The position numbers and the translations under genes were made by a program. From Proteobacteria bacterium UBA7415 (lineage in GTDB: Bacteria; Pseudomonadota; Gammaproteobacteria; Arenicellales; Arenicellaceae): a DNA stretch of 64,000 bases. This document shows, in pieces, positions 35,220 to 44,000 of this stretch; the first letter of the stretch is position 1; every line of letters starts with the position of its first letter. The notes beneath the pieces were generated by a model. It ran no database searches, was not told the origin of the DNA, and was given only the letters and a program-made list of their open reading frames with translations. Location: contig DKML01000031.1 of NCBI GenBank assembly GCA_002470515.1, forward strand, positions 372,001-436,000, written 5' to 3'.

Positions 35220-35867
35220 CTAATCAACCATATGGGCATCCAAAAATGTTTTGGCCACCCGTCTACTATGCTGGCGCATCTCGTCTTTTGAAGGAAATCT
35301 TTCGCTAGTGTAGAGATAGCGGACATACCAATCGTGCATCAACGTGCCAATGTAGTCTTTTGCAGCTTGATTTTCATCTGTAATGTTGAGGCGGTTTTGT
35401 TTTAGCAGGGACGCGAAATACTCTTTTAGTATCTCTCGGCTACGCAACGGGCCTAACTGGTAATACGCTTCCGCAATTCGTGGAAATCTATCTCTCTCAG
35501 CTTGAATTAACTTTAATAAAGACCAATGCTGCTTGGCAAAAACGATCGCGAGCCGACCGCAGCCAAACGCGACTAGAGTTGCTTCAATATTTGCCTTAGG
35601 ATCTAAGTGACCGTCTTGCATATCTGCAACAATGGAGCTCACTACAGATTGAAATAAATCCGCTTTGGAAGGGAAAAAGCTATATAACGTTGATTTCGAT
35701 CCGCCAGCAATTTTTGAAATGGCATCGAGGCTAGTAGCACCATAGCCATGTTTCAAGAATTGCATGGTGGCCACTTTCACTATTTTAGTTTCTCTGCTTT
35801 TACCCCGAGGAGATGTGGGCACCTTGCCTCGTGCATTCAGCAATCCTATAGGTGCAGCTTGAGTCAT
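35220..35867 (-). CDS. TetR-family transcriptional regulator
   Basis: A 215-residue regulator. The N-terminal helix-turn-helix spans about 25-70, with K-I-V-K-V-A-T-M-Q-F-L-K-H-G-Y-G-A-T-S-L and then I-S-K-I-A-G-G-S-K-S-T-L-Y-S-F-F, the standard TetR DNA-binding pattern. The C-terminal part is helical and likely binds a small hydrophobic or aromatic ligand. It lies 68 bases downstream of the SDR gene on the same strand. Two GTACA-N4-TGTAC palindromes just upstream of that SDR are good candidate operators (inference from proximity). Confidence 0.88.
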   Translation of the reverse strand: MTQAAPIGLLNARGKVPTSPRGKSRETKIVKVATMQFLKHGYGATSLDAISKIAGGSKSTLYSFFPSKADLFQSVVSSIVADMQDGHLDPKANIEATLVAFGCGRLAIVFAKQHWSLLKLIQAERDRFPRIAEAYYQLGPLRSREILKEYFASLLKQNRLNITDENQAAKDYIGTLMHDWYVRYLYTSERFPSKDEMRQHSRRVAKTFLDAHMVD

Positions 35868-35935
35868 TGGCCGTATCCGTTTTTATCGCAGCTTCACTAA
35901 AAATTGTGTCTGAAAAGTGTTTCACCGCACATAAT

Positions 35936-36757
35936 TTATGAGAGTGACAAATCTAGTTTTTTAATTGTGCCTGTCGCTACCGCGCCTGCATCCACGGGCA
36001 GCAGGGCACCGTTTATCCAGTTTGATTGATTGCTCAATAAGAATACTGCGGCATTGGCAACCGACTCAGGTGTAGCAGATCCGAATGATTCTAACCGCGC
36101 TGCAGCTTCGGCTCCAAAACTGTCCAGAAAATCATTCATAATTGGGGTTTCAACTGCAGCAGGTGCAACCGCATTTATTCTTAAGTTTTTGGGGCGACAG
36201 ATGCTGGCCATTTGCATGGTCCACACATTGAGTAGTTGTTTGCTCAGAGGGTAAGCTGAAGTATTTCCTGTGCCGTCATTGGTGATGATGTCTTGCTCAA
36301 CCATCGCCTCTACATCTTGCAGGTTTTCAATTTTGAGCCATTGTCGGAGCATATCCAAATTGCTCATCCAGCCGGCACCGGTACCTGAAGACATGTTAAC
36401 AATCGCACCGCCCTCGCTAATAATTGGCAACAGGGAAAGTGTCAGTTTACGAAGCCCGTAAAAGTTTATTCGGAGCACGTCGGTTGGCGAAAATCGAGAA
36501 GAAGGCGCAACTCCCGCCACGTTAAGTAGGCCATCGATGTTATTCGGTAATTTGGAGAGTACAGCCTTGATCGAGTCATGGTCGCCCTGATCAAACTGAA
36601 TGGTTGAAAGCCAAGTCCCACTAGGGTTACTCGAATCTTCGAAGGCACGGTCCATCCCAATAACTTTTGCCCCAAGTTTGTTTAGATACTCAGAGCAAGC
36701 AGCACCAATACCAGAGGCCGCACCGGTTACAACAATTATCTTATTCTTAACGTCCAT
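35936..36757 (-). CDS. Short-chain dehydrogenase (hydroxysteroid dehydrogenase-like)
   Basis: NAD(P)-dependent oxidoreductase of 273 residues. T-G-A-A-S-G-I-G lies at 11-18, N-V-A-G at 79-82, catalytic Ser123/124 in N-M-S-S-G, and Tyr169/Lys173 in Y-P-L-S-K. The insertion between the catalytic Ser and Tyr (about 130-165) is typical of 3-alpha-hydroxysteroid dehydrogenase-like SDRs, which oxidise secondary alcohols on bulky rings. The true substrate is unknown. It is followed by the TetR gene and preceded by paired palindromes, so it is probably induced by its substrate. Confidence 0.85.
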   Translation of the reverse strand: MDVKNKIIVVTGAASGIGAACSEYLNKLGAKVIGMDRAFEDSSNPSGTWLSTIQFDQGDHDSIKAVLSKLPNNIDGLLNVAGVAPSSRFSPTDVLRINFYGLRKLTLSLLPIISEGGAIVNMSSGTGAGWMSNLDMLRQWLKIENLQDVEAMVEQDIITNDGTGNTSAYPLSKQLLNVWTMQMASICRPKNLRINAVAPAAVETPIMNDFLDSFGAEAAARLESFGSATPESVANAAVFLLSNQSNWINGALLPVDAGAVATGTIKKLDLSLS

Positions 36758-36823
36758 TATTTCTAAGTCTCCTCAATGATGATTGTAGTTCGTTTTTTCG
36801 CACTTCTATTTTTCGATATATTA

Positions 36824-36837
36824 GTACAATACTGTAC
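36824..36837. promoter_or_regulatory. Palindrome GTACA-N4-TGTAC, copy 1 (candidate TetR operator)
   Basis: GTACAATACTGTAC, flanked as A...ACC, lies 67 bases upstream of the SDR start. It shares the extended form AGTACA-N4-TGTACAC with copy 2. Confidence 0.55.
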
Positions 36838-36940
36838 ACCAATAAAGAATGAAAGTTTCTTATCAAAAAACATAAACGCTAGGAATAAGTGATGGAACGA
36901 GCCATTCAATCCGAAAATGGAATTCGGCGATTACTCTGGA

Positions 36941-36954
36941 GTACATTTTTGTAC
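36941..36954. promoter_or_regulatory. Palindrome GTACA-N4-TGTAC, copy 2 (candidate TetR operator)
   Basis: GTACATTTTTGTAC has the same half-sites and spacing as copy 1, with centres 117 bases apart. Paired sites of this size suit two TetR dimers or DNA looping. Confidence 0.55.
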
Positions 36955-37337
36955 ACTACCTTATGAATTCTATTTGGGCTCAATACATGCATTGTACTCA
37001 GAGTGGTGTTCAACATGGCTGTTGGTTCGCTGCGCGTAGCTTGGCCCTAGCAATCAGTTTCAAGTAACTTACTAGATTGCATTGATATAGAAAATTTTTT
37101 AATTTCTTTTATTATAATAAAGCATTCAGCCTAATCTATATAAGCGGAAATAGAGCTATATTCAAAGGGTTGTTTGGTTAACTAAGGCTGAGTCAATTTA
37201 AGCGAGCGGCCGCAATATAGGCGTTAACACACCTAAGGTGTGTGAATATGATTTACCCAGAGTTTACGGGGCACCGCGCATCTCGAACTACGGGTGAAAT
37301 TGGATAACAATCACGAATTAACTCAAGGTCTTAAATC

Positions 37338-38543
37338 TTGTCTACATCAAACAAAGTACCAAATTTGCTACTGGATTGTGGCAAGCCACTTATTTTCAAA
37401 GTAGCTAATGCAAAAGAGGCTGGATTGAGCCCTCCAACTAGGCGCTTGGGAGAAGACTTGAGGACCGTTGTCAATTCAATGACAATTTTCCAAAAAGAAG
37501 CCTTGGTGACTTCCGCTCGAACAGGTACCACATGGCGCATGGCTAGCGATGAAGGCGCCTACCTTGATGGAACTGATACTGCGCCGGCCCCGCTATGCTA
37601 TCTCACGGTTGGGATGGTTGCGTCGTATATGAATGAGATATTGGCTTTGGCCAAAGCTCGCGACATTGACATAAAAAATATTCGATTGGTTCAGGATAAC
37701 TACTACCGCATGGATGGCAGTATGCTTCGCGGCACTATGCAGGCCAGCGCCTATAATGTTGACCTTGAAGTGCAAATTGATGCAGATGTCGGGCGTGATA
37801 AGTTGATGCGCCTAGCGCTCGATGGTACCGCGGCTTCACCTTTAAATGGATTAATGAAAGTCTCTCTTGAGAGCTTGTTCACCCTGTCTCATAATGGTGT
37901 TGAATTGACTCCGGAGAAAGCATTACCGATAGGAAGACCCGCGGAAAATGACCCGGGCGTGATGCATGATGTTGTGGTTCCGCAAGCGGGTGATTGGAGT
38001 AAGCATTGCGTCAAGGGAGGGGTAACCCCAGTGCATAAAAACTCGGCGAGTGAGGCGGGGTCATCACTCAAAGATCAACAAAACAGACTTTTGCATTTGC
38101 GCGGCATATGCACGCTTAGAGCCGATGGTATGAAGGAAATAGTACAACATCTCTTTAACCCGCACGGATCAGTATTTACTCTACTTTCTGACGAAGGCGA
38201 GGAAAATAATGGCAGCGGTCGCGCACCAGATGCTACTAGCTATATTTCGGCCGGCATTGGGTTTTGCTTTATGACCCAGTTTGGACGCTATGCGAAAATG
38301 AAGAAAAAGGAACTCGATTCGTATCGTATTTTGCAAGATTCATATTTCACTGTGGGCGGTGCGTCCGGAGGAACTGGCAAACCTGGAATGGCAGACCCCT
38401 TAGAGACGCATGTATATTTGGAAAGTGATGAAGATGAAGAGTTTGCTAAAACCATATTGGATGTTTCAGAGCAAACTTGTTTCTTACACGCCTTTTGTCG
38501 TACAGACTTGAAAATGAAAATTAAAGTGACGAATTTTTCGTAA
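37338..38543 (+). CDS. Tandem OsmC-like domain protein
   Basis: A 401-residue protein made of two OsmC-like halves. The start is TTG at 37338; a stop two codons upstream leaves no earlier choice. Half 1 (about 45-190) contains P-A-P-L-C-Y-L-T-V-G-M-V-A-S-Y, where OsmC proteins have their first redox Cys, but the usual position is Ala/Ser and the second Cys is absent. Half 2 (about 255-400) keeps both: G-I-G-F-C-F (Cys310) and E-Q-T-C-F-L-H-A-F-C (Cys381, Cys387). OsmC/Ohr proteins reduce organic peroxides with this Cys pair. The gene lies upstream of the reductive dehalogenase and convergently abuts the LysR gene. Its role there is unknown; reductant supply or oxidative protection is a guess. 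Confidence 0.68.
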   Translation: MSTSNKVPNLLLDCGKPLIFKVANAKEAGLSPPTRRLGEDLRTVVNSMTIFQKEALVTSARTGTTWRMASDEGAYLDGTDTAPAPLCYLTVGMVASYMNEILALAKARDIDIKNIRLVQDNYYRMDGSMLRGTMQASAYNVDLEVQIDADVGRDKLMRLALDGTAASPLNGLMKVSLESLFTLSHNGVELTPEKALPIGRPAENDPGVMHDVVVPQAGDWSKHCVKGGVTPVHKNSASEAGSSLKDQQNRLLHLRGICTLRADGMKEIVQHLFNPHGSVFTLLSDEGEENNGSGRAPDATSYISAGIGFCFMTQFGRYAKMKKKELDSYRILQDSYFTVGGASGGTGKPGMADPLETHVYLESDEDEEFAKTILDVSEQTCFLHAFCRTDLKMKIKVTNFS

Positions 38544-39458
38544 TTACTCAAGATCACTATCGGAACAGCCGGCGAGCTGTTCTCTAAGCCATTTGTGCAA
38601 CAAATCATTTTGACTTCGCTGATGCCAAATTACTTTGATAACAACATTATCTGTTTTAATCGGGCAGGGCATTATCAAATGATCATATTGCTTGCTGCTG
38701 ATCTTAGCTAAAGAACGTGGAATAGTCGCTATAAGATTAGAATCTTTTATGATCACGCCTTGAGCCAGCATGTCATCGGCGTAAAAACCAATCTTTCGGG
38801 CGGGTTGATTTTGCTTACGCAGAGCACGATCGATAGGGTCGTCTTTGTCCTCAAGAAGTGTGTTCTTGATATGTGAATAATTCAAAAAGTGTTTTAGCCC
38901 CCAGCTATCTTTCGATGGATGGTTTTTATCGATCAAACAAACGCGGTCTTCTTCTTCAATTCTTCTTTGTAAAAAGCGCAAAGGTGCCTGCAGACCGGCC
39001 CCAATGATCATATCAACAGCCCCTTTATCCAACTGCTGATAACTGTACTCAGAAATACCATGTGTTTCAAAGGTCAAGTTTGGAGCTTGTTGATGCATCT
39101 TATTAAAGAAGGGTGAAAGATAACTTGCAATGATAAAGCTGTGCGTCTGCAGCCTAATTCGGGTGTTTACTTTGGACGGATCAAAACTCTCCGGCGCAAG
39201 CAGTTTTCCGATGTCATCTAGAACCGTCGATAAATCTTCTGCCAACCCGAGAGCACGGCCCGTTGGTTCTAAGCCTTTGGCGGTACGCACAAACAAGGGG
39301 TCAGAAAAAGTATCACGTAAACGAGCCAGAGTATGACTCATTGCTGATTGGCTTACGTGCATTCGTTTTGCAGCCTTGCCTACATGCTTCTCCTCTATGA
39401 GGACACGAAGTGATTTGAGCAGGTTAAAATCAACCTTATCAATATTAAATTCATTCAT
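38544..39458 (-). CDS. LysR-family regulator (NodD/LinR/PcpR-like)
   Basis: A 304-residue LysR regulator. The wHTH at about 10-70 reads V-D-F-N-L-L-K-S-L-R-V-L-I-E-E-K-H-V-G-K then V-S-Q-S-A-M-S-H-T-L-A-R-L-R-D, followed by D-P-L-F-V-R-T-A-K-G-L-E-P-T. This D-P-L-F-V-R ... P-T form is that of the NodD/LinR/PcpR branch, which includes regulators of lindane and pentachlorophenol dehalogenation genes (established knowledge of the branch). It is divergent from the aldehyde dehydrogenase-dehalogenase pair (117 bases) and its stop abuts the OsmC stop. It is the best candidate regulator of the dehalogenase. Confidence 0.88.
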   Translation of the reverse strand: MNEFNIDKVDFNLLKSLRVLIEEKHVGKAAKRMHVSQSAMSHTLARLRDTFSDPLFVRTAKGLEPTGRALGLAEDLSTVLDDIGKLLAPESFDPSKVNTRIRLQTHSFIIASYLSPFFNKMHQQAPNLTFETHGISEYSYQQLDKGAVDMIIGAGLQAPLRFLQRRIEEEDRVCLIDKNHPSKDSWGLKHFLNYSHIKNTLLEDKDDPIDRALRKQNQPARKIGFYADDMLAQGVIIKDSNLIATIPRSLAKISSKQYDHLIMPCPIKTDNVVIKVIWHQRSQNDLLHKWLREQLAGCSDSDLE

Positions 39459-39575
39459 AATAACAATCCATCATTTTCGCTTTATTTAATAATGCTGGAT
39501 TGCTAATCTTAATTCAAGTGATGGTTCCAAGCTCTCATATGGTTAGCAATTTCAATCAACAAGCAGGTGCTCAAA

Positions 39576-41051
39576 ATGACCAAAAGTGTTCATACTCAAT
39601 TGTATATCGACGGAAAATGGCAAGACTCGCTGTCAGGAGAAGAATTTGCTATTTATAATCCAGCACGTCCTAACGAGCTGGTAGGTTATGCCGCAAATGC
39701 GGACTCAAGGGATGTGGATCTTGCCTGCGATGCTGCTTCTGCCGCATTCTCCGAGTGGTCAGAACTCAGTTATCAAAAAAGAGCCGACTACTTGACTAAA
39801 GTTGCAGATTATTTGGTTGAAGACGCGCAGGAGCTTGAGAACCGAATCAATTTATTCACTCGCGAACATGGAAAAATACTGCGCGAAGCAAGTATTGAAA
39901 TGAATCGATTCGGTGATAGATTTTTTCTTTGCGCCAACTACGCGCAAAAACTGGCAGAAGAAGAAAATCTTGCCGGGCCTCCGTTCGACACGATACTAAC
40001 TCATCAAGCGCGTGGACCTGCTGCATTGGTCGTACCCTGGAATTGGCCAATCTCTATTTTGGGTGCCAAGTTGCCGCAAGCACTTATTGCCGGTAATACT
40101 GTGGTGATCAAACCTTCACAAAATTCTTGTTTGGCTACCAGCCTAACAATCGGACGACTAGCTGAAGTTCTACCAAAAGGAGTGGTGAACTTGCTTACCG
40201 GCAGCGCATCTAGAATTGGTGATCAGCTATTAGTTCATAAAAAAATCAAGCAGATTAACTTTACCGGAAGCGTACCCGTAGGTCGTCACGTGATGCGACA
40301 AGCAGCAGAAAATCTAGTACCAGCCACTCTAGAACTTGGCGGGAATGATGCTGGATTGATCCTGCAAGACGCAAATTTAGATGGGGCAGCGATCCAACGA
40401 ATATATTTGGCTTCGTTCATGTCAACTGGTCAGATATGTATGGCGCTCAAGCGAATTTATGTACACCGGTCTCGTTATGATGAGTTGGTGGCAGGCTTAT
40501 GCAAAATCGCTGATAAACAGGTAATTGGAGACGGCTTGTTACCCGAGACAACAATGGGACCAATCAACAATCATAACCAGTATAAAACGGTGATGAAGAT
40601 GATTGATGACGCCAAAGCAGCGGGCGCAGATGTGCGAGAGTTGGGACAAGTGCCAGACCAGGAGTTGTATGAAAAGGGGTTTTTTCAGAAACCAACAATT
40701 GTGCTAAACCCTGATATAGAATTAAGCATTGTTAAAGAGGAGCAATTTGGACCGGCCGTTCCTATCGTACCCTTTGATACAGAGGAAGAAGCCATTGCTT
40801 TAGCTAATAACTCTGAGTTTGGTTTATGTTCCTCGGTGTGGACTGAAGACCGAGAGAGAGCGCTTAACATAGCCAGAAAAATCGAGGCTGGTTACACATA
40901 CTTAAATGGGCATGGGCCCTTGGCGCAAGACGCACGTGCTCCTTTTGGCGGTTTCAAAAGTAGTGGTATTGGGCGAAACCTCGGTTTCGATGGCATTCGT
41001 GCTTTTCAAGAAACGCATGCTATATCCGCCCCTCAGGGATGGTTGTTCTAG
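39576..41051 (+). CDS. Aldehyde dehydrogenase (NAD(P)-dependent)
   Basis: Oxidises an aldehyde to the acid. The preferred start is ATG 39576, behind CAGG; an in-frame GTG lies three codons earlier. Counted from the ATG: Asn156 in P-W-N-W, the NAD loop F-T-G-S-V-P-V-G-R, general base Glu253 in L-E-L-G-G-N, and catalytic Cys288 in G-Q-I-C. Length 491 is normal. It ends 23 bases before the dehalogenase start, so the two are probably co-transcribed. An aryl or halogenated aldehyde formed before or after dehalogenation is a plausible substrate (inference). The C-terminal G-I-R-A-F-Q-E-T-H places it in the general aldehyde dehydrogenase class. Confidence 0.9.
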   Translation: MTKSVHTQLYIDGKWQDSLSGEEFAIYNPARPNELVGYAANADSRDVDLACDAASAAFSEWSELSYQKRADYLTKVADYLVEDAQELENRINLFTREHGKILREASIEMNRFGDRFFLCANYAQKLAEEENLAGPPFDTILTHQARGPAALVVPWNWPISILGAKLPQALIAGNTVVIKPSQNSCLATSLTIGRLAEVLPKGVVNLLTGSASRIGDQLLVHKKIKQINFTGSVPVGRHVMRQAAENLVPATLELGGNDAGLILQDANLDGAAIQRIYLASFMSTGQICMALKRIYVHRSRYDELVAGLCKIADKQVIGDGLLPETTMGPINNHNQYKTVMKMIDDAKAAGADVRELGQVPDQELYEKGFFQKPTIVLNPDIELSIVKEEQFGPAVPIVPFDTEEEAIALANNSEFGLCSSVWTEDRERALNIARKIEAGYTYLNGHGPLAQDARAPFGGFKSSGIGRNLGFDGIRAFQETHAISAPQGWLF

Positions 41052-41060
41052 AGCAATAAA

Positions 41061-41066
41061 AGGAGG
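41061..41066 (+). promoter_or_regulatory. Shine-Dalgarno of the reductive dehalogenase
   Basis: A perfect AGGAGG lies 8 bases before the ATG at 41075. It fixes the start of the dehalogenase and predicts strong translation independent of the aldehyde dehydrogenase. Confidence 0.85.
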
Positions 41067-41074
41067 GTAGTGAT

Positions 41075-44000
41075 ATGAAATTTTTCTCATATCGAGACAG
41101 GCCTGTCCACAGAGGGCCTTACCCTGTGGAACAACTTGTACGCAGTACAGTTCAGCCAGATATATCTAAGCTAGACGAATTGCGGCAATTAGAAATGGTT
41201 GATGGTGATGATCCCCATTCGATCTCACGGGCAATGGATGATTACTTGTCGTTACTGGATTCGGTTAGAGCCGGGCCAGTAACCTATGCGGCTGCAGAAA
41301 TACCTGATGACCCTCAAGAGAGATCGGATCATCTGAAAGCAGCAGGCTACTTTCTCGACAGCAGTATGGTTGGTATCTGTAGGTTAGGACCCGAGTTAAG
41401 TCTCTCAAACGCCTTTAATCACCCTAAGATTGATCAGTGGTTACTTCAGGGAGAGTCGAACAAGATACATCTCCGACTCAACGTGTCTGCGATCTACAAG
41501 CGCATGGAGCATTCAACAACCAGCGGCTCTGATGAAATAAATTCGCACACACATGCCATTGTGTTTTTACAGGAATTTCCCCGAGATCCAACTCAAAATG
41601 AGCCCGGCGCTGATTGGATAACTGGCATGCAACAACAACGCGCAAGTTTGCGAGCTGGCGAAACGGCATCTGTAATGGCGCTGTATTTGCGTACATTAGG
41701 CTTTGAGGCAAGGGCGCACTCAGCCACCAGTTCTGATATAGACCTAAATAAAGCCGCAGTTGCCGCTGGTTTAGGCATTATTGATAGTGATAGCAAAGTG
41801 AGTAACCCATTCGTGGGCCGAAGGTTTGGTCTGTCGGTAGTCACCACCAATCTTGAATTAAAACCCGATATGCCCTTGGCGCAAGCTTCAGGCTTGAGTC
41901 GATTTAAGGACAAGGGAATGGCTTGGATGTTAGGTTTAGGAGCTCATAAGAATATTCGCAACTTCCAACCTTATGGCAAGCGTAGTTTTACAGACGGCGT
42001 ATTCCCCATGGAGAAAGTAAAGCGTGTTGACTCTCCTACTTCATTGATTGACGAAGATAAGATTCCACGAATCCCAAAGCGCACGGAATTTTTTGTGCGT
42101 ATCGCCTTTGGTGATTTGGGCGAGGCTGCACAAAAAGCATCAGTGGACGGTTTCTCAGTCAATAAACACCCTCTTGGAAGGGCACTGTCAGCCACCTTAA
42201 ATTGCTATTCAATTTTGCAAAGAGCAAAGGAGAAAAAAATTCGAGTGGCGGGGTATGAAGATCCAAAAAGTAACGCCGATATCATTAAGGCCACCTTACA
42301 TTTTTTAGGGGCGGACATGGTGGGTATCTCGCGCGCGCCCGATTGGGTATGGTATTCACATACCGCCGACGGACAGGTATTAAAGCCAGCTCATAAATAT
42401 GCGATTACAACTCTAGTAGACCAAGGGCATGAAAGTATGGATGGCGCTAGCGGAGACGATTGGATTTCAGCAGCTCTGAGCATGCGCTCATACATGCGCG
42501 CCTCGTTAGTAAATGGAGTCGTTGCACAGCATCTAAGAAATCTAGGTGTTTCAGCCACCAACCACACTGCCGCAGATGGTGATGTTCTTCAGCCCCCTTT
42601 GATGTTGCTTTCGGGCTTGGGGGAAATAAGCAGAATTGGTGACCTAATACTCAACCCCTATCTGGGGCCAAGATTGAAGTGCGGGGTTATTACCACCGAC
42701 TTACCGCTAGAGGTCGACAAACCTATCGACTTTGGGCTGCAGACATTTTGTAATAACTGCAATAAATGCGCGCGCGAATGTCCTTCAGGAGCAATAACTG
42801 CCGGTGGAAAGACTATGTTTAATGGCTATGAAATATGGAAGCCAGATGCGGAAAAATGCGCTCGATACCGAATGACTAATGATTCTGGCTCAATGTGCGG
42901 AAGATGCATGAAAACCTGCCCTTGGAATCTAGAGGGAGTATTCAAAGAGGCTCCTTATCGTTGGTTAGCAACGCATTTACCAAGCTTGGCTCCTGCGATC
43001 ACGAAGGTTGATGATTGGCTGGGGAATGGTGGCATTAACCCTACCAAAAAGTGGTGGTTGGATCTAAGAACTGGTGAGGACGGTACCACTCGAATTGCAG
43101 AAAATACTAATCGGCGTGGGTTAAATATAGATTTAGTTCTAAAGGCTGGAGATCAAACCTTAGCGTGTTATCCGGCCAACTTGGCACCACCCCCTTATCC
43201 AGCGCCGTCGCCGATAGACCGTGAAGCAGGCATTGAAGCCTATCAGTCAATGCTTACCCCTGAGCAACACAAAAAGCGCATCGCGGACGGCGATGATGCT
43301 GACTTAGTCCCTCAATATGTAAAAGGCAGGGAGCCATCGCCAGTTATCTTGGCCATGCTCAAAAAGCGCACACCGACTTCGGATGACGGCAAGGTGGTCA
43401 AGTTTGAAATCACCGCATTAGACGGATCTTCACTACCAGAATTCGACGCTGGCGCACACATTGATATTACTCCGGCACCGCAATTTATTCGCCAATACAG
43501 CTTATGCGGTGACCCAGCCGACACTTCGAAATATATGATTGGGGTGCTGCGCGAAGACGATGGTAAAGGAGGCTCTCTGCGGATCCATCAAACGCTTCGC
43601 GAAGGCAAGCCTGTAATAATCTCTACGCCCAGAAACCACTTTCCTCTGTATGACGTTGCGAAGCGTTCATTGTTGTTGGCAGGCGGCATCGGTGTGACAC
43701 CAATGATAGCCATGGCGCATACTCTATATGCCCAAGGAAAGGAGTTTGTTTTTTACTACAAGGCCAGCACCCGCGCCAGCGCTGGGTTTATTGAAGAGAT
43801 AAAGTCTTATCCCTGGGCCGATCGAGTACATTTTCACTTTAGTGATGAGGATCGCTTGGATATCGCAAGCGTACTGGGAGATTTTCAGCAGGATGATCAT
43901 CTCTACACATGTGGTCCTTCTGCGTTTATGGACGCTGTCTTCCAGTCAGGACTGGAACAAGGTTGGCATGAAGATAACTTACATCGAGAGTATTTTAGCG

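Larger units (their letters stand above)
36758..37337. other. Divergent control region between SDR/TetR and OsmC/RdhA loci
   Basis: 580 AT-rich bases between divergent genes, with two perfect palindromes at 36824 and 36941 and a weaker one, TACA-N5-TGTA, at 36984-36996. No coding sequence was seen. Confidence 0.5.
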
